DNA of 64,000 bases. Origin: Fimbriiglobus ruber (GTDB taxonomy: Bacteria > Planctomycetota > Planctomycetia > Gemmatales > Gemmataceae). The position numbers were made by a program, and so were the translations under genes. Where the stretch lies: positions 171,460 to 235,459 of the forward strand of contig NZ_NIDE01000020.1 in NCBI RefSeq assembly GCF_002197845.1, read 5' to 3'. The notes beneath the pieces are model-generated. The model was given only the letters and a program-made list of their open reading frames with translations. It had not been told where the DNA came from and made no database searches. This document shows, piece by piece, positions 7,333-15,225 of this stretch (within the stretch, counting starts at the first letter, position 1; each line of letters starts with the position of its first letter).

Positions 7333-7703
7333 GTCGCACCGGCCCTCTCGCCGATCTCTTCGGCCATGCGGTCCATCTCGTCAGCCGTCATCGGGTCCGA
7401 GTCGGGCATGTCGTCGAGTAGTCCGTCGATCTGCCGGGCCGTCCGCCACGCGACCACCGATCGACGGATGCGGGCTTCTAAAGCCATTGACAGACCATGC
7501 TCGCCGTACTGAAGGCTGGAAGCGGGGGCGGACAGGATTGATTCCCGAACTACCTGCTGGACTTCCGCGACATCCTCACCGATGGCAACCAGCATGCGGC
7601 CGAACCGCTCGACGAAATGCCCGGCGTACTTCAGAAAAGAATGTGCGCGTGCGGATTCCGACCGCGGATTGCCCCGCGGTAACAAATGCGATACACTTTC
7701 CAT
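7326..7703 (-). CDS. Hypothetical helical protein, first gene of a two-gene operon
   Basis: 125 residues from ATG 7703, with GGAG nine bases upstream. It is mostly amphipathic helix (FLKYAGHFVERFGRMLVAIG, MTADEMDRMAEEIGERAG) and has no Cys or membrane segment. It diverges from the repressor-like gene at 7858; the 155-base gap holds a strong hairpin and a perfect 20-bp palindrome, so this gene may be a target of that repressor. Family unknown. Confidence 0.55.
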   Translation of the reverse strand: MESVSHLLPRGNPRSESARAHSFLKYAGHFVERFGRMLVAIGEDVAEVQQVVRESILSAPASSLQYGEHGLSMALEARIRRSVVAWRTARQIDGLLDDMPDSDPMTADEMDRMAEEIGERAGATW

Positions 7704-7736
7704 CGAACAACTCCGTGTAGAGCAGAGGGGTTCACC

Positions 7737-7769
7737 GGCTCTCGGGCGTGGACAAGACGCCCGAGAGCC
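7737..7769. promoter_or_regulatory. Perfect 13-bp hairpin in the divergent gap
   Basis: GGCTCTCGGGCGT and ACGCCCGAGAGCC around GGACAAG. It lies upstream of both divergent genes, so it is not an obvious terminator for either. It could shape the leader of the 7703 gene or insulate the two units. Confidence 0.5.
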
Positions 7770-7810
7770 TTGAGAACGATCCGTGTTGCACCACAGACCG
7801 TCCGGGAAAA

Positions 7811-7830
7811 GTGTAATTTATAAATTACAC
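7811..7830. promoter_or_regulatory. Perfect 20-bp palindromic operator
   Basis: GTGTAATTTA followed by TAAATTACAC. It lies 28 bases before the XRE-type gene, is very AT-rich against the surrounding GC, and contains TATAAA that could serve as a -10. This is the likely autoregulatory operator. Confidence 0.65.
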
Positions 7831-7857
7831 TGATTCAATCCCAGAAGGTCGATTCCC

Positions 7858-8091
7858 ATGATTTTTGTGGCCAAGAAAAAGAGCAGCGAGGCAACACCGT
7901 TCGGCCGCAGGCTTCGCGAAAAGCGTGTGGCGGCAGGACTTTCGCAGCTCGCATTGGCTGAAAAGATAGGGATGTTGCGGCCCGTGATCGCCAAGTTGGA
8001 AACGTCTCCGGACGCCAATCCAACCCTGGACACAATTAAGTCACTGGCCGCCGCACTTGATGTGAATCCCGCGGATTTGATCGCGGACTGA
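7858..8091 (+). CDS. XRE/Cro-type repressor
   Basis: 77 residues, essentially one helix-turn-helix domain: FGRRLREKRVAAGLSQLALA, EKIGMLRPVIAKLE, LDTIKSLAAALDVNPADLI. This is the Cro/CI fold. The size suits a minimal repressor without a peptidase or dimer domain. ATG 7858 is used; GTG 7867 is possible. The 20-bp palindrome upstream and the antirepressor at 6.1-6.8 kb make it the best candidate for the lysogeny regulator. Confidence 0.8.
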   Translation: MIFVAKKKSSEATPFGRRLREKRVAAGLSQLALAEKIGMLRPVIAKLETSPDANPTLDTIKSLAAALDVNPADLIAD

Positions 8092-8125
8092 TTCTCTCGG
8101 GCGGCCCACTCAGGGGACCGCCACC

Positions 8126-8611
8126 ATGCCACGTGATTACGACGACGATGACAGCAGCGTTGACTTGCCCCGCCGCAAACCAAAGTCCGCCGGGATACCC
8201 GTGTGGCTAATGCTACTCCTCGGCGCCGCCGCCGCGATGGTCCTTGTCTGTGGGGCGGGGATGCTGCTGTTTGTGATCGGCCTGGGCGGGGCAGCGCGAC
8301 AGGTTGCAGTGGAACAGAAAGTCCAAGAAGATAATGCGACGGCCGCTGCCAAGCAAGCCAAACTCGATGCAGACAAGGACAAGGGGACCGCGCCGGCCAC
8401 AATGACGCGGGAAGAGTTTATGCGAGTCATTGACCGGAAAACTGAAAAGGAAATTATTGCCCTACTTGGCCGCCCAGAATCAACGGACTTGCATTCTGAC
8501 GGATCAACATGGCGGTACATGCACCGAACGGTCGACTCGATTTCTGGGAAAACGGACTACAGTGTCCACATTCGTTTTGTTGACGGTGTGGTAAACAGCG
8601 TCACGTTCTAG
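8126..8611 (+). CDS. Single-TM protein with BamE/SmpA-like C-terminal domain
   Basis: 161 residues. A charged N-terminus (DYDDDDSSVDLPRRKPK) precedes one membrane helix (VWLMLLLGAAAAMVLVCG and on). An Ala/Lys/Asp linker leads to TREEFMRVIDRKTEKEIIAL, LGRPESTD and a closing VHIRFVDGVVNSVTF strand. This last part matches the pattern of small BamE/SmpA-type folds (helix, LGxP turn, strands ending in F.DG.V). It follows the repressor gene by 34 bases and may be expressed from the prophage. A role in host envelope change is inferred only. Confidence 0.6.
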   Translation: MPRDYDDDDSSVDLPRRKPKSAGIPVWLMLLLGAAAAMVLVCGAGMLLFVIGLGGAARQVAVEQKVQEDNATAAAKQAKLDADKDKGTAPATMTREEFMRVIDRKTEKEIIALLGRPESTDLHSDGSTWRYMHRTVDSISGKTDYSVHIRFVDGVVNSVTF

Positions 8612-8638
8612 CCCCCGCATCTCGCCCACCGCCCTCCC

Positions 8639-8668
8639 CCACCCGACCCTTACTTCCCGGTCGGGTGG
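8639..8668 (-). terminator. 3' hairpin of cassette B around the stop codon
   Basis: CCACCCGACC pairs with GGTCGGGTGG (10 bp), with the TAA stop in the loop. The stem is longer than in cassette A and the changes keep pairing. Confidence 0.55.
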
Positions 8669-9246
8669 CTATCGGCTTTGACCCGCTCGACCGGCCCGAC
8701 TTCGGGAACCGCCACCGTCTTCACCTTCGCCCGCTGTTCGACGATCGCACAAGCCAGCGGAACCGCCAGCAGTCCGACGGAACACGCCGACAGGATGGTC
8801 GCCACCATTAGCAACCGGGCCTTGCGGTCGCAGCCGAATAGCGTTAGGGCGGTGGCCAACACCCATTGGCCGGCGAACGCGACTTCCCCGGTCTCCGTCA
8901 GGTCCGCCGCGTACCGCGCGGCCAGCGTAACTGATGGTCTGTACACGGTGCCGACCTGCCGCACGAGTATGCCGTACACGATGGACGCGATGGCGCACGC
9001 GAACGCCGGCATGATCCCGATGGCCGTGGCAGGCCCGATCTTCCCCTCCGCGATGCCGGCGATCGCCCCGACCACGACAAGCCCCGCGCCCCCGCTGAAA
9101 TAGCCGATCAACGCTGCCGCCTTGACGTCCAGGTCGTCGAACGTCTTGAGAGCGTAGGCGTGGTCGTCCTTGGCAGCCTGGAGCACCCACTTGTGGTCGA
9201 CGCCGGGGAGCGGGATATAAGACGCTGCCCATGCCTCCGCGTGCAT
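8650..9246 (-). CDS. Four-TM membrane protein, SLATT/PycTM-like, cassette B cargo
   Basis: 198 residues from ATG 9246. The KTFDDLDVKAAALIGYFSGG segment leads into the first membrane helix, an arrangement that resembles Pycsar and SLATT effector membrane domains; three more hydrophobic helices follow near residues 75-95, 125-140 and 150-172. The C-terminus VERVKADSHPTGK repeats the end of the cassette A protein. The frame is open and protein-like upstream of 9246 but has no start there, while a ribosome site sits at ATG 9419 in another frame. A frameshift within the Pro/Ser tract is therefore possible. Confidence 0.58.
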   Translation of the reverse strand: MHAEAWAASYIPLPGVDHKWVLQAAKDDHAYALKTFDDLDVKAAALIGYFSGGAGLVVVGAIAGIAEGKIGPATAIGIMPAFACAIASIVYGILVRQVGTVYRPSVTLAARYAADLTETGEVAFAGQWVLATALTLFGCDRKARLLMVATILSACSVGLLAVPLACAIVEQRAKVKTVAVPEVGPVERVKADSHPTGK

Positions 9247-9275
9247 CGCGGGCGACCACTCTCTGAGAATCGAGT

Positions 9276-9419
9276 CTATTTCGGTGGGAACCCCCGGCGG
9301 AATGGAACCGGCCGCTGCTCCCGGGGTGGGACCGGCGGGGAGGATGGCGGAGGAGGCGGAGGAGGGGGACTGGATGGCGGCGGGGGTGGCGATGACGGGG
9401 CTCCCGATGACTGGCTCAT
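9276..9419 (-). CDS. Pro-rich 47-aa ORF at the head of cassette B
   Basis: ATG 9419 has AGGA seven bases upstream and encodes a Ser start followed by long Pro runs, ending at TAG 9276, 30 bases before ATG 9246. It may be a separate leader peptide, or the true N-terminus of the membrane protein with a one-base slip in the CCT/CCG tract. The alternative frame reads AAIQSPSSASSAILPAGP, which joins smoothly to the membrane protein. Confidence 0.35.
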   Translation of the reverse strand: MSQSSGAPSSPPPPPSSPPPPPPPPSSPPVPPREQRPVPFRRGFPPK

Positions 9420-9508
9420 TGGCGTTCCTGAGAAGTAACCACGCTCAGCACCAGATAGCTAATCCGGTTGTCGTGGCGCCCACCATCATACGCCAAAACG
9501 CCCGCATT

Positions 9509-9635
9509 GTAACGACCCGCCCTCCGGCCGACACCACAGGGGAACGCAACCCGCAGTGCCGGCCGAAAGGTTTCACACGGTAGCTACTCCGTGTTGGTCG
9601 TCACGGGAGATTGTATCTGGTGGCGTTGCCTGAGT
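9509..9635 (-). repeat. Cassette 5' module, copy B (promoter plus leader)
   Basis: Inverted counterpart of 4030-4156, equal in length at 127 bp, with scattered changes in the first half and a 56-base identical stretch at the downstream end. The hairpin is kept (9524-9534 against 9556-9566, the outermost pair lost). Confidence 0.85.
9610..9635 (-). promoter_or_regulatory. TCAGGCAACG promoter, cassette B
   Basis: ACTCAGGCAACG, 8 bases, TACAAT, pointing away from the tape-measure gene towards the membrane-protein gene. Confidence 0.72.
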
Positions 9636-9681
9636 GGATCAACCGCTGATCGTCCGGAGGAGGAATTCCCGGGCCACTCTG

Positions 9682-11838
9682 TCACCGCCGCCCCACGATG
9701 TGCCTATCAAGCATTTCCCGGGCAGCCACCCCCACAGCACCACCCGTCGCTGCGGAGACGACGCCACTGACGACCGAGCCGCCTGTACCGCCGATCGCAC
9801 GGCCCAACGCCGTGGCCAAGGGCTCGATGTATTTGCCTTCGACAAAATAGTCTCGTAATTCTTTGATCCGTACACCTATTTCCGCGGTGGTGGAAGCTAT
9901 CTTGACCTCCGGCTTCTCGCCGCCAGCTTGTCCAATCCCGAAACTTGACTCTCTGGCCTTGCGAATAACGTCATCGACAGATCCCGTCGAAACATTCCGA
10001 ACGCCCTTACCCTCACTCGCCCCCTTCGTGTCGGGCGTTTCAACACTCTTGATGCCGAAGAATGCGTTCACGGAGTCGACAAGGTACTTGATGCCGTCTG
10101 CCACGGCTTTCACGAATCGCGCGAACGTCGAGGCGGCGCCCAGGACGATGTTCTTCAGCAGGTTGAAGGTCGGGGCGAGTGCGTCCCCGATCGAGCTGAC
10201 CAGCGGGCCGACGGAGTTGGCCAAGGCGCTGAGCGTGTCGCCGATCGAGTCGAATGCGTCTCCCAAGGCGACCACCGATGGCTTGATCACGGCAATGATG
10301 CCGTCGAACACGCCCTTGACTATGCCGACGATTGACGTAAAGGCATTGGCTACGCCGGAAATGATCCGCATCGCGATTCGCAGCGGAGCGGTCAGGGCGT
10401 TGACAAAAACCGATTGCATGTACGCGACGACCGGCTGGGCGACCGACATGATAGTATCGAATGCCGTCTTCATGGGAGACAAGAGGGCGGTGACGACATC
10501 CCCGATCGCCGTGACGACTGCCGATAGTACGTCAAAGACCACGGAAAGAGGGGCGAGGAGCATCGTCACAATTGGGGCCAGTGAAGCCAGAACGGACACA
10601 ATCGGTTTGATGAGAGAGAGAACCGACAGGCTGAATTTCTGGGCCGCGACTCCGACCGTGATGAGCGTCGGGAGAATACTGCCGATGGCCGGGGCGATAC
10701 TCTCGATCACGTTGACGAACAGGCTGATGGCGGTATCCACGTTCTTCAGGACCGCCCCGGCGCCGGTGGTCGCGATCTGAGTGAGCGTGTCGATGATGGG
10801 CGTGATGGCGGTGACGACGCGAGTGAACCCCGCCCCGAGTGCGTCGAGGACGACTTTCATCACCCCGGACAGTTTGCTGAAGATGGGTTGGAGTTCGGCC
10901 AGCGGTTTGGTTGCGGCCGCCATCACTCCCAATCCAACGGCAGCCCCCGCGATGCCGCCCAACAAAACCGAGAGTCCGCCCGTTGCGGTGCTAACAACTG
11001 ATGAGAATACGCCAGTTACGGCGACAAGGGCGCCCATCCCCGTGGCCGCAGCCGCGAGTGCGGCCACCAACGCCTTGCCCTTTGGTGAAAGCGAGGCCAG
11101 TGAATCCGCCACGGCGCGCACAAGGGCAGTCGCGGAACCCATCACGGGTAGCAACGCCTCGCCTATCGACGCGCGCAGGTCCAGCACAGCGAATTCAAAC
11201 CCCTTCACGGCGGTCGGCGAAAACGCCGCGACGTAAGACGCGATGTTGCTTTGGATGGAGCCAGTTAGCGAGTTGAGCCCGTTCGTGATCCCGCTGAAAA
11301 GTTGGGGCGCCCGTCCGAGCCCGGTTGTGAACTTCGAGTATTGGGTCGATACAACTCCGAGACCTTTTTGGAGCTGCGCCAGGGTGCCGGTTTGGGCTTT
11401 CACTTCGGCGTTGGCCTTGGTTCCTCCGGCCGTCAGTTTCTGCGTGTTGGCGACCAGCATCGCCATTTGTACGTTCGCAGGTTGCAATGCGGCGGCGATC
11501 GGCGTGACGTTCGCCAGCAGCTTCGCCACAGGGGGCGGGGACGATTGGTTTGCTCCGGACCCAGAGGGAGTCGCACCCGATTGTGTTTGCGACCCGGTGC
11601 CCAGGCTCGGCGCCGCCTTGCCGACGTTGGCGAAGAAATTCGAGATGGCCGATGTCAATTTGGCCAAAGGGTTCAAATTAGCAGCCGCGGACATGAGTTT
11701 GCCTAGCCCGTTGGCGAGCTGGACTATCCGCACATCGAGCGGGGTGGTGAGTCCCGCTAAAGGGTTCTTTGTCGACGACTGGCTCGGCGCAGGAGACTTC
11801 GGCTGGTTCGGTTTCGGTTGGCTTGGCAGCGGGGGCAT
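9682..11838 (-). CDS. Tail tape measure protein
   Basis: 718 residues from ATG 11838 (GGAG upstream). It is long, Ala/Val/Ser-rich and almost wholly helical, with a Pro/Gln N-terminus and repeating hydrophobic helices such as LVAALAAAATGMGALVAVTG and ALGAGFTRVVTAITPIIDTL. This is the standard look of a siphovirus tape measure, which sets tail length and forms the DNA channel. It follows two tail-chaperone-like genes and the tail tube gene, the expected order. At 718 residues a tail of roughly 100 nm is plausible from the usual 1.5 angstrom per residue. No peptidase or lysozyme domain is seen. Confidence 0.85.
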   Translation of the reverse strand: MPPLPSQPKPNQPKSPAPSQSSTKNPLAGLTTPLDVRIVQLANGLGKLMSAAANLNPLAKLTSAISNFFANVGKAAPSLGTGSQTQSGATPSGSGANQSSPPPVAKLLANVTPIAAALQPANVQMAMLVANTQKLTAGGTKANAEVKAQTGTLAQLQKGLGVVSTQYSKFTTGLGRAPQLFSGITNGLNSLTGSIQSNIASYVAAFSPTAVKGFEFAVLDLRASIGEALLPVMGSATALVRAVADSLASLSPKGKALVAALAAAATGMGALVAVTGVFSSVVSTATGGLSVLLGGIAGAAVGLGVMAAATKPLAELQPIFSKLSGVMKVVLDALGAGFTRVVTAITPIIDTLTQIATTGAGAVLKNVDTAISLFVNVIESIAPAIGSILPTLITVGVAAQKFSLSVLSLIKPIVSVLASLAPIVTMLLAPLSVVFDVLSAVVTAIGDVVTALLSPMKTAFDTIMSVAQPVVAYMQSVFVNALTAPLRIAMRIISGVANAFTSIVGIVKGVFDGIIAVIKPSVVALGDAFDSIGDTLSALANSVGPLVSSIGDALAPTFNLLKNIVLGAASTFARFVKAVADGIKYLVDSVNAFFGIKSVETPDTKGASEGKGVRNVSTGSVDDVIRKARESSFGIGQAGGEKPEVKIASTTAEIGVRIKELRDYFVEGKYIEPLATALGRAIGGTGGSVVSGVVSAATGGAVGVAAREMLDRHIVGRR

Positions 11839-11912
11839 AAACCAATCTCCGACACGTTACGCGGTACTACCCGGTGAACGTGTCGGAGAAAGGGGAACCG
11901 TCTGTATCGCGG

Positions 11913-12452
11913 CTATTCGCTCGCGGGTTCGTCGTAGTTCTTTTCGGCCGTCTCGATGGCGATGCGAATATCTTCGGGGTCTGCTTTGATGGCGGTGCCC
12001 AGTTCGTTGAACAGATGGGGCACGATGGCTTTCATGGCGGAGCGCAACCCCGGCGGATTGTCGGCCGCCATGCCTACCACGTCTTCGTAGGTCATTTTCG
12101 GGTGGTTGGCTTGAAACAGTGACAGGACGTACAGGATGACTCCGGCCTCGCGATTCTTGCCGTTCCGGTATTCCACCCACAGAGGGCGACCGGGCTTCTG
12201 TTCCCCCATCATCATGCGGCGGGAAAGTTGGTCGACCTTCTCGTCGTATTTAGCCTGGTCGACGAACCCCGCCGCCAATTGGCCTCGGATGGCCCCGATT
12301 TCTTGCTTGATGAGCAGATCTTCAAACCGTTTGGAAGCGGCGCCGCCCGGTTGCCCCATTTGGTAGGTTTCGCCGTTCCACTCGACCGTTGCGAGCGGCG
12401 AGACGATTTTTTCGGCGGAACCTGTTAGCGCATGAATCTGGTCGTCAGCCAC
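11913..12452 (-). CDS. Tail assembly chaperone-like protein, short paralog
   Basis: 179 residues from GTG 12452, which has GAGGG six bases upstream; the frame opens at 12485. It shares a pattern with the next upstream gene: VEWNGETYQMGQPGGAASKR, FEDLLIKQEIG, a DEK motif, GRPLWVEYRNG, LFQANHPKMTYED and PHLF. Position between tail tube and tape measure is where siphoviruses keep their G and GT type chaperones. Function is inferred from position and paralogy. Confidence 0.62.
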   Translation of the reverse strand: MADDQIHALTGSAEKIVSPLATVEWNGETYQMGQPGGAASKRFEDLLIKQEIGAIRGQLAAGFVDQAKYDEKVDQLSRRMMMGEQKPGRPLWVEYRNGKNREAGVILYVLSLFQANHPKMTYEDVVGMAADNPPGLRSAMKAIVPHLFNELGTAIKADPEDIRIAIETAEKNYDEPASE

Positions 12453-12510
12453 AAGATACCCTCGCGTGCTTGCTGTCGGTAACATCTGGAAGGTGTCAGT
12501 AAACAGGGAA

Positions 12511-13338
12511 CTAACTGGTCACAGGAACCGGCCCGTAGGCAGCAATCCATTTCTCGGTGTAATCAGCATGACACTTCTCAGCGTCCGCCACCTTCCAGCC
12601 ATCCTTCATAAGTCCATTGACCATATCCCGCTTGGGAACGTAGGCTTCGGACTCATCGGGTCGACCAGGTTCCATCAGTGGCGGCAACCCCTTCCGATCT
12701 CGCTCAATTTGTTCGGCCCGCTTGCGGTTCGACCGGATGTATTGATGTTCGATCTGGTAGTCCGTCAACGTGGCGTATTCGGACGGGTGCCAGGCGTAAG
12801 GCTCCAGGCAAAACATTTCGTAGAGATCGAGCGGGTTGAAGCGATATGCGCGGGCAACGGCTCCGGGTGGCATCGCGTCTGTTTCGCTACTTTGCTTCGC
12901 AACGTCCGAATGAGGGATGAGGCAAGCAATTGCCAGCCGCACGTCCACCCGACAATCCGCACAGATCTCCACAGCATCAGCGACCGATAAATCCGGATGA
13001 CGGTCGGTAAGAAGCGACCACACGAACAAAACGTCGCCGACCTGCGAACAATCCCCGGACGAATATCGTTCCCAAAGCGGACCGCCCGTCCGATGGTCAC
13101 CAGATTCCACGCGGGCGATACACGCCTCAATCTTTTCGTCGTGTATCGCCCGCGAAATCCAGCCGTCCCGAAGCTGTTGTTTAACCAACCGTTTTTCCGC
13201 TTCAACAACTGCGATTTCAAATCGTGCTTTTGCCGCTTGGGTCGGGTGGCCAACGTGGCAGACGACCCCACGCCACTCAATAGTGGGACATGGGCCAGCA
13301 TTGCCCAAAGACTGGAGGATAGATGGGATACGATTCAT
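12511..13338 (-). CDS. Tail assembly chaperone-like protein, long paralog
   Basis: 275 residues from ATG 13338 (GAGG upstream). The N-terminal 165 residues parallel the 11913-12452 protein (IEWRGVVCHVGHPTQAAKAR, RFEIAVVEAE, GGPLWERYSSG, LLTDRHPDLSVADAV, IPHSD). The remaining 110 residues, with LYEMFCLEPYAWHPSEYATL, look like the minor tail-assembly domain found in GT extensions. Unlike lambda, the long form comes first and is a separate gene, not a frameshift product. Confidence 0.62.
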   Translation of the reverse strand: MNRIPSILQSLGNAGPCPTIEWRGVVCHVGHPTQAAKARFEIAVVEAEKRLVKQQLRDGWISRAIHDEKIEACIARVESGDHRTGGPLWERYSSGDCSQVGDVLFVWSLLTDRHPDLSVADAVEICADCRVDVRLAIACLIPHSDVAKQSSETDAMPPGAVARAYRFNPLDLYEMFCLEPYAWHPSEYATLTDYQIEHQYIRSNRKRAEQIERDRKGLPPLMEPGRPDESEAYVPKRDMVNGLMKDGWKVADAEKCHADYTEKWIAAYGPVPVTS

Positions 13339-13354
13339 TCGCCACCTCGGCTGT

Positions 13355-13843
13355 TCACATGCCGTTGGTCACGTTCGGCAGTGCCCCGGACCCGACCGCC
13401 GTGAAGCTGAACGCCCCCGGGTTGCCGGTCGTCCCGTCCACGTCCTGGCTGCGGTCGGTGATTTTGGCCACGCACCCGTAGCGGCCGAGCGGCGACAGCT
13501 TGCTGATGATGAGGTCGAGCACGACGAACGCCCCGTCCGGGAACTTACTGTCGGTAGTGCCCGCCGCGTCCGAGTTGTACGTCCCCGACACCTGCACCGA
13601 CCAACTGGTGATGCCGCCCTGGAGCTGGTACTCGTACACGTTGCCGTACTCGCCGACCGGGTTCTCGAACCCGATGAACTTGCCACCGTCGGTCTTCGGC
13701 GCAACCGACCACTTGTTGATTTCGGCGTTGGGCAATCGGGTGATGCTGCTCGGGGTGATGATCGGCAGATCCGTACCCGTTTGATACGCCACCAGCCCGG
13801 ACGAAAGCCGCCCGCTCGTCCCGGCCCAAATTGTAAATGCCAT
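13355..13843 (-). CDS. Major tail tube protein
   Basis: 162 residues. Alternating strands with a Trp in the middle (INKWSVAPKTDGGKFIGFEN, GITSWSVQVSGTYN) and no helix-rich segment suggest the tail-tube beta-barrel fold. NSDAAGTTDSKFPDG lies in a loop. It is placed between the tail terminator and chaperone genes, as usual for the tube gene, and should be among the most abundant virion proteins. The length is typical for short tube proteins. Confidence 0.68.
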   Translation of the reverse strand: MAFTIWAGTSGRLSSGLVAYQTGTDLPIITPSSITRLPNAEINKWSVAPKTDGGKFIGFENPVGEYGNVYEYQLQGGITSWSVQVSGTYNSDAAGTTDSKFPDGAFVVLDLIISKLSPLGRYGCVAKITDRSQDVDGTTGNPGAFSFTAVGSGALPNVTNGM

Positions 13844-13893
13844 GTCGAATCCTCCCCACCGAAACGATGGGCTTATTTTTCAGGAGGGGATGA

Positions 13894-14409
13894 TTAGTGG
13901 ACGCCCGCGAACACGACGGTGACGACCGCCGCGTTGGATGAGTCGTTGTTCGTGATTCGCACGGTGTCCGATGTGCCGCTCGCCACGGTGAACCCGGCCG
14001 CACTCCACCCGGAGAGCGGGGGGCCGCCCGAGTTAATGCTCCAGGTGTTGCCAACGGCCCCGAAGTTCAACGCGATGGGATGGGTGGGGCCGGTGCCGCC
14101 GATCGTGATGCTGGACGCCCCGCCGGCCGCGAGGATGATCGTGTACCCTTTGACCGTGGACAGCCCGGCGACGGTGGCGCCGAACATGTCCGTCAGCGAC
14201 CCGCTCAGCGTGATGTCCTGGGTGCCGCTGGCCGCGATCGTGTACGTGATCGGGACGATGGTGTTCATCTGCCCGGACGAGGTGCCGAACGCCAGAGTCG
14301 AACTGCCCGACTGCGTGTTGGCCGACGTCTGATTCGGGAGAAACGCGGTGCCGGCCGCAGTGCCGTTGATGCCGACGCTGCCCGATTGGTTAAATGTCCC
14401 GCCGATCAT
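13894..14409 (-). CDS. Minor tail or decoration beta protein
   Basis: 171 residues, rich in Gly, Ser and Thr, with repeated strand-turn units (GGTFNQSGSVGINGTAAGTA, VPITYTIAASGTQDITLSGS, VTVVFAGVH). No Cys and no helices. It lies between tail terminator and tail tube genes. A virion role is likely from composition and place; whether tail or decoration is open. Confidence 0.55.
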   Translation of the reverse strand: MIGGTFNQSGSVGINGTAAGTAFLPNQTSANTQSGSSTLAFGTSSGQMNTIVPITYTIAASGTQDITLSGSLTDMFGATVAGLSTVKGYTIILAAGGASSITIGGTGPTHPIALNFGAVGNTWSINSGGPPLSGWSAAGFTVASGTSDTVRITNNDSSNAAVVTVVFAGVH

Positions 14410-14456
14410 TCTTGGGCACCTCTGTGTGTGCCCCGAACGTGCCGCCGAGATGGGAA

Positions 14457-14936
14457 CTACGGACCCGTACGAAGTGCCTGCACGGAATAGTCGAGCGTCA
14501 CCTTGAACACGTACCCAATCGTCTCGGTCCGCGTCGTGTCCGTCATTCGCCGCTGCTTCGGTGGGAGAATGGTTTCAATCGTCTGGCCGGTTACGGGGAG
14601 GCTGGTACACCAGTCGAACCCTTGGGCCGCGTTGTACGCCCCGGCCCCGAACCGGATGCCCAAAGCGATGGCATCCGCCGCCGCAAGGCTCAGGGCATAG
14701 ATTTCGAACGTGAAGTCTGTGGTCTCGATCACCTCGTACTCGAAGGTCTGGAAGGACGGGGTGGTACCGTTGTCCTTCAGGAGCACGTAGGGCGGCTTGT
14801 ACGGGTTCCCGCTGCCGTCCTTGGCCGGCACCTCGTCAAAGAGGATGGGGACGGGCGGACTCGGCGGTGACGGGGTGGCCACCGGGAGGGACTGGTAGAA
14901 CTCGACGATGGCGCCGATGATGGAAGTGGATGGCAT
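14457..14936 (-). CDS. Tail terminator-like protein
   Basis: 159 residues from ATG 14936, preceded by a GTTCCC box and not by a Shine-Dalgarno; the longer open frame to 15203 overlaps the upstream gene. PYVLLKDNGTTP, TFEYEVIETTDFTFEIYALS and AADAIALGIRFG follow the pattern of DUF3168/gpU-like tail terminator proteins, which cap the tail and join it to the head. The gene stands just before the tail structural genes, as expected. Confidence 0.6.
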   Translation of the reverse strand: MPSTSIIGAIVEFYQSLPVATPSPPSPPVPILFDEVPAKDGSGNPYKPPYVLLKDNGTTPSFQTFEYEVIETTDFTFEIYALSLAAADAIALGIRFGAGAYNAAQGFDWCTSLPVTGQTIETILPPKQRRMTDTTRTETIGYVFKVTLDYSVQALRTGP

Positions 14937-14965
14937 GCCCCGGAAGGTGACGGGGGGCGGGGAAC
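14934..14965 (-). promoter_or_regulatory. GTTCCC box, tail terminator gene
   Basis: GTTCCC (its G is the last base of the upstream TAG), then CACCTTCC, GGGGC and ATG 14936. Confidence 0.5.
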
Positions 14966-15222
14966 TAGCGGCGGTGGCGACGGGGCTTCTGTGCCCCATG
15001 CACCGGCTGACTCCGTCTGTTAACCCCACGGTGCGGACGGTCCAGCGACACATAAAAGTTCTTCCGGCACACTTCCGCCCAATGTTCGCGGTTGCCACGG
15101 CCGGAAGGCGGGATCGGTCCGTCATCGAGATCGGCGTCAGGGTCGCAGGTGTACGCCTCTTGGCGGTAATCGATGTAGTCTTCCCACTGTGACCAATACC
15201 CATAATCGCGGATCATCCCCAT
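14965..15222 (-). CDS. Small head-tail region protein
   Basis: 85 residues from ATG 15222, four bases after the upstream stop; ATG 15216 is possible. The N-terminal part is acidic and aromatic (DYGYWSQWEDYIDYRQE), the C-terminal part strongly basic with RRHRR at the end. It lies between head-closure and tail-terminator genes, where a neck protein is often found, but no family is recognised. Confidence 0.48.
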   Translation of the reverse strand: MGMIRDYGYWSQWEDYIDYRQEAYTCDPDADLDDGPIPPSGRGNREHWAEVCRKNFYVSLDRPHRGVNRRSQPVHGAQKPRRHRR

Positions 15223-15225
15223 TCC

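Noticed and set aside
9863-11989. Three long plus-strand frames antisense to the tape measure
   Set aside because: High GC keeps the opposite frame open; no ribosome sites and the minus frame has a clear tape-measure pattern.
12440-12560. Programmed frameshift between the two tail-chaperone genes
   Set aside because: The genes are separated by a gap and stops, and the short one has its own GAGGG-GTG start.
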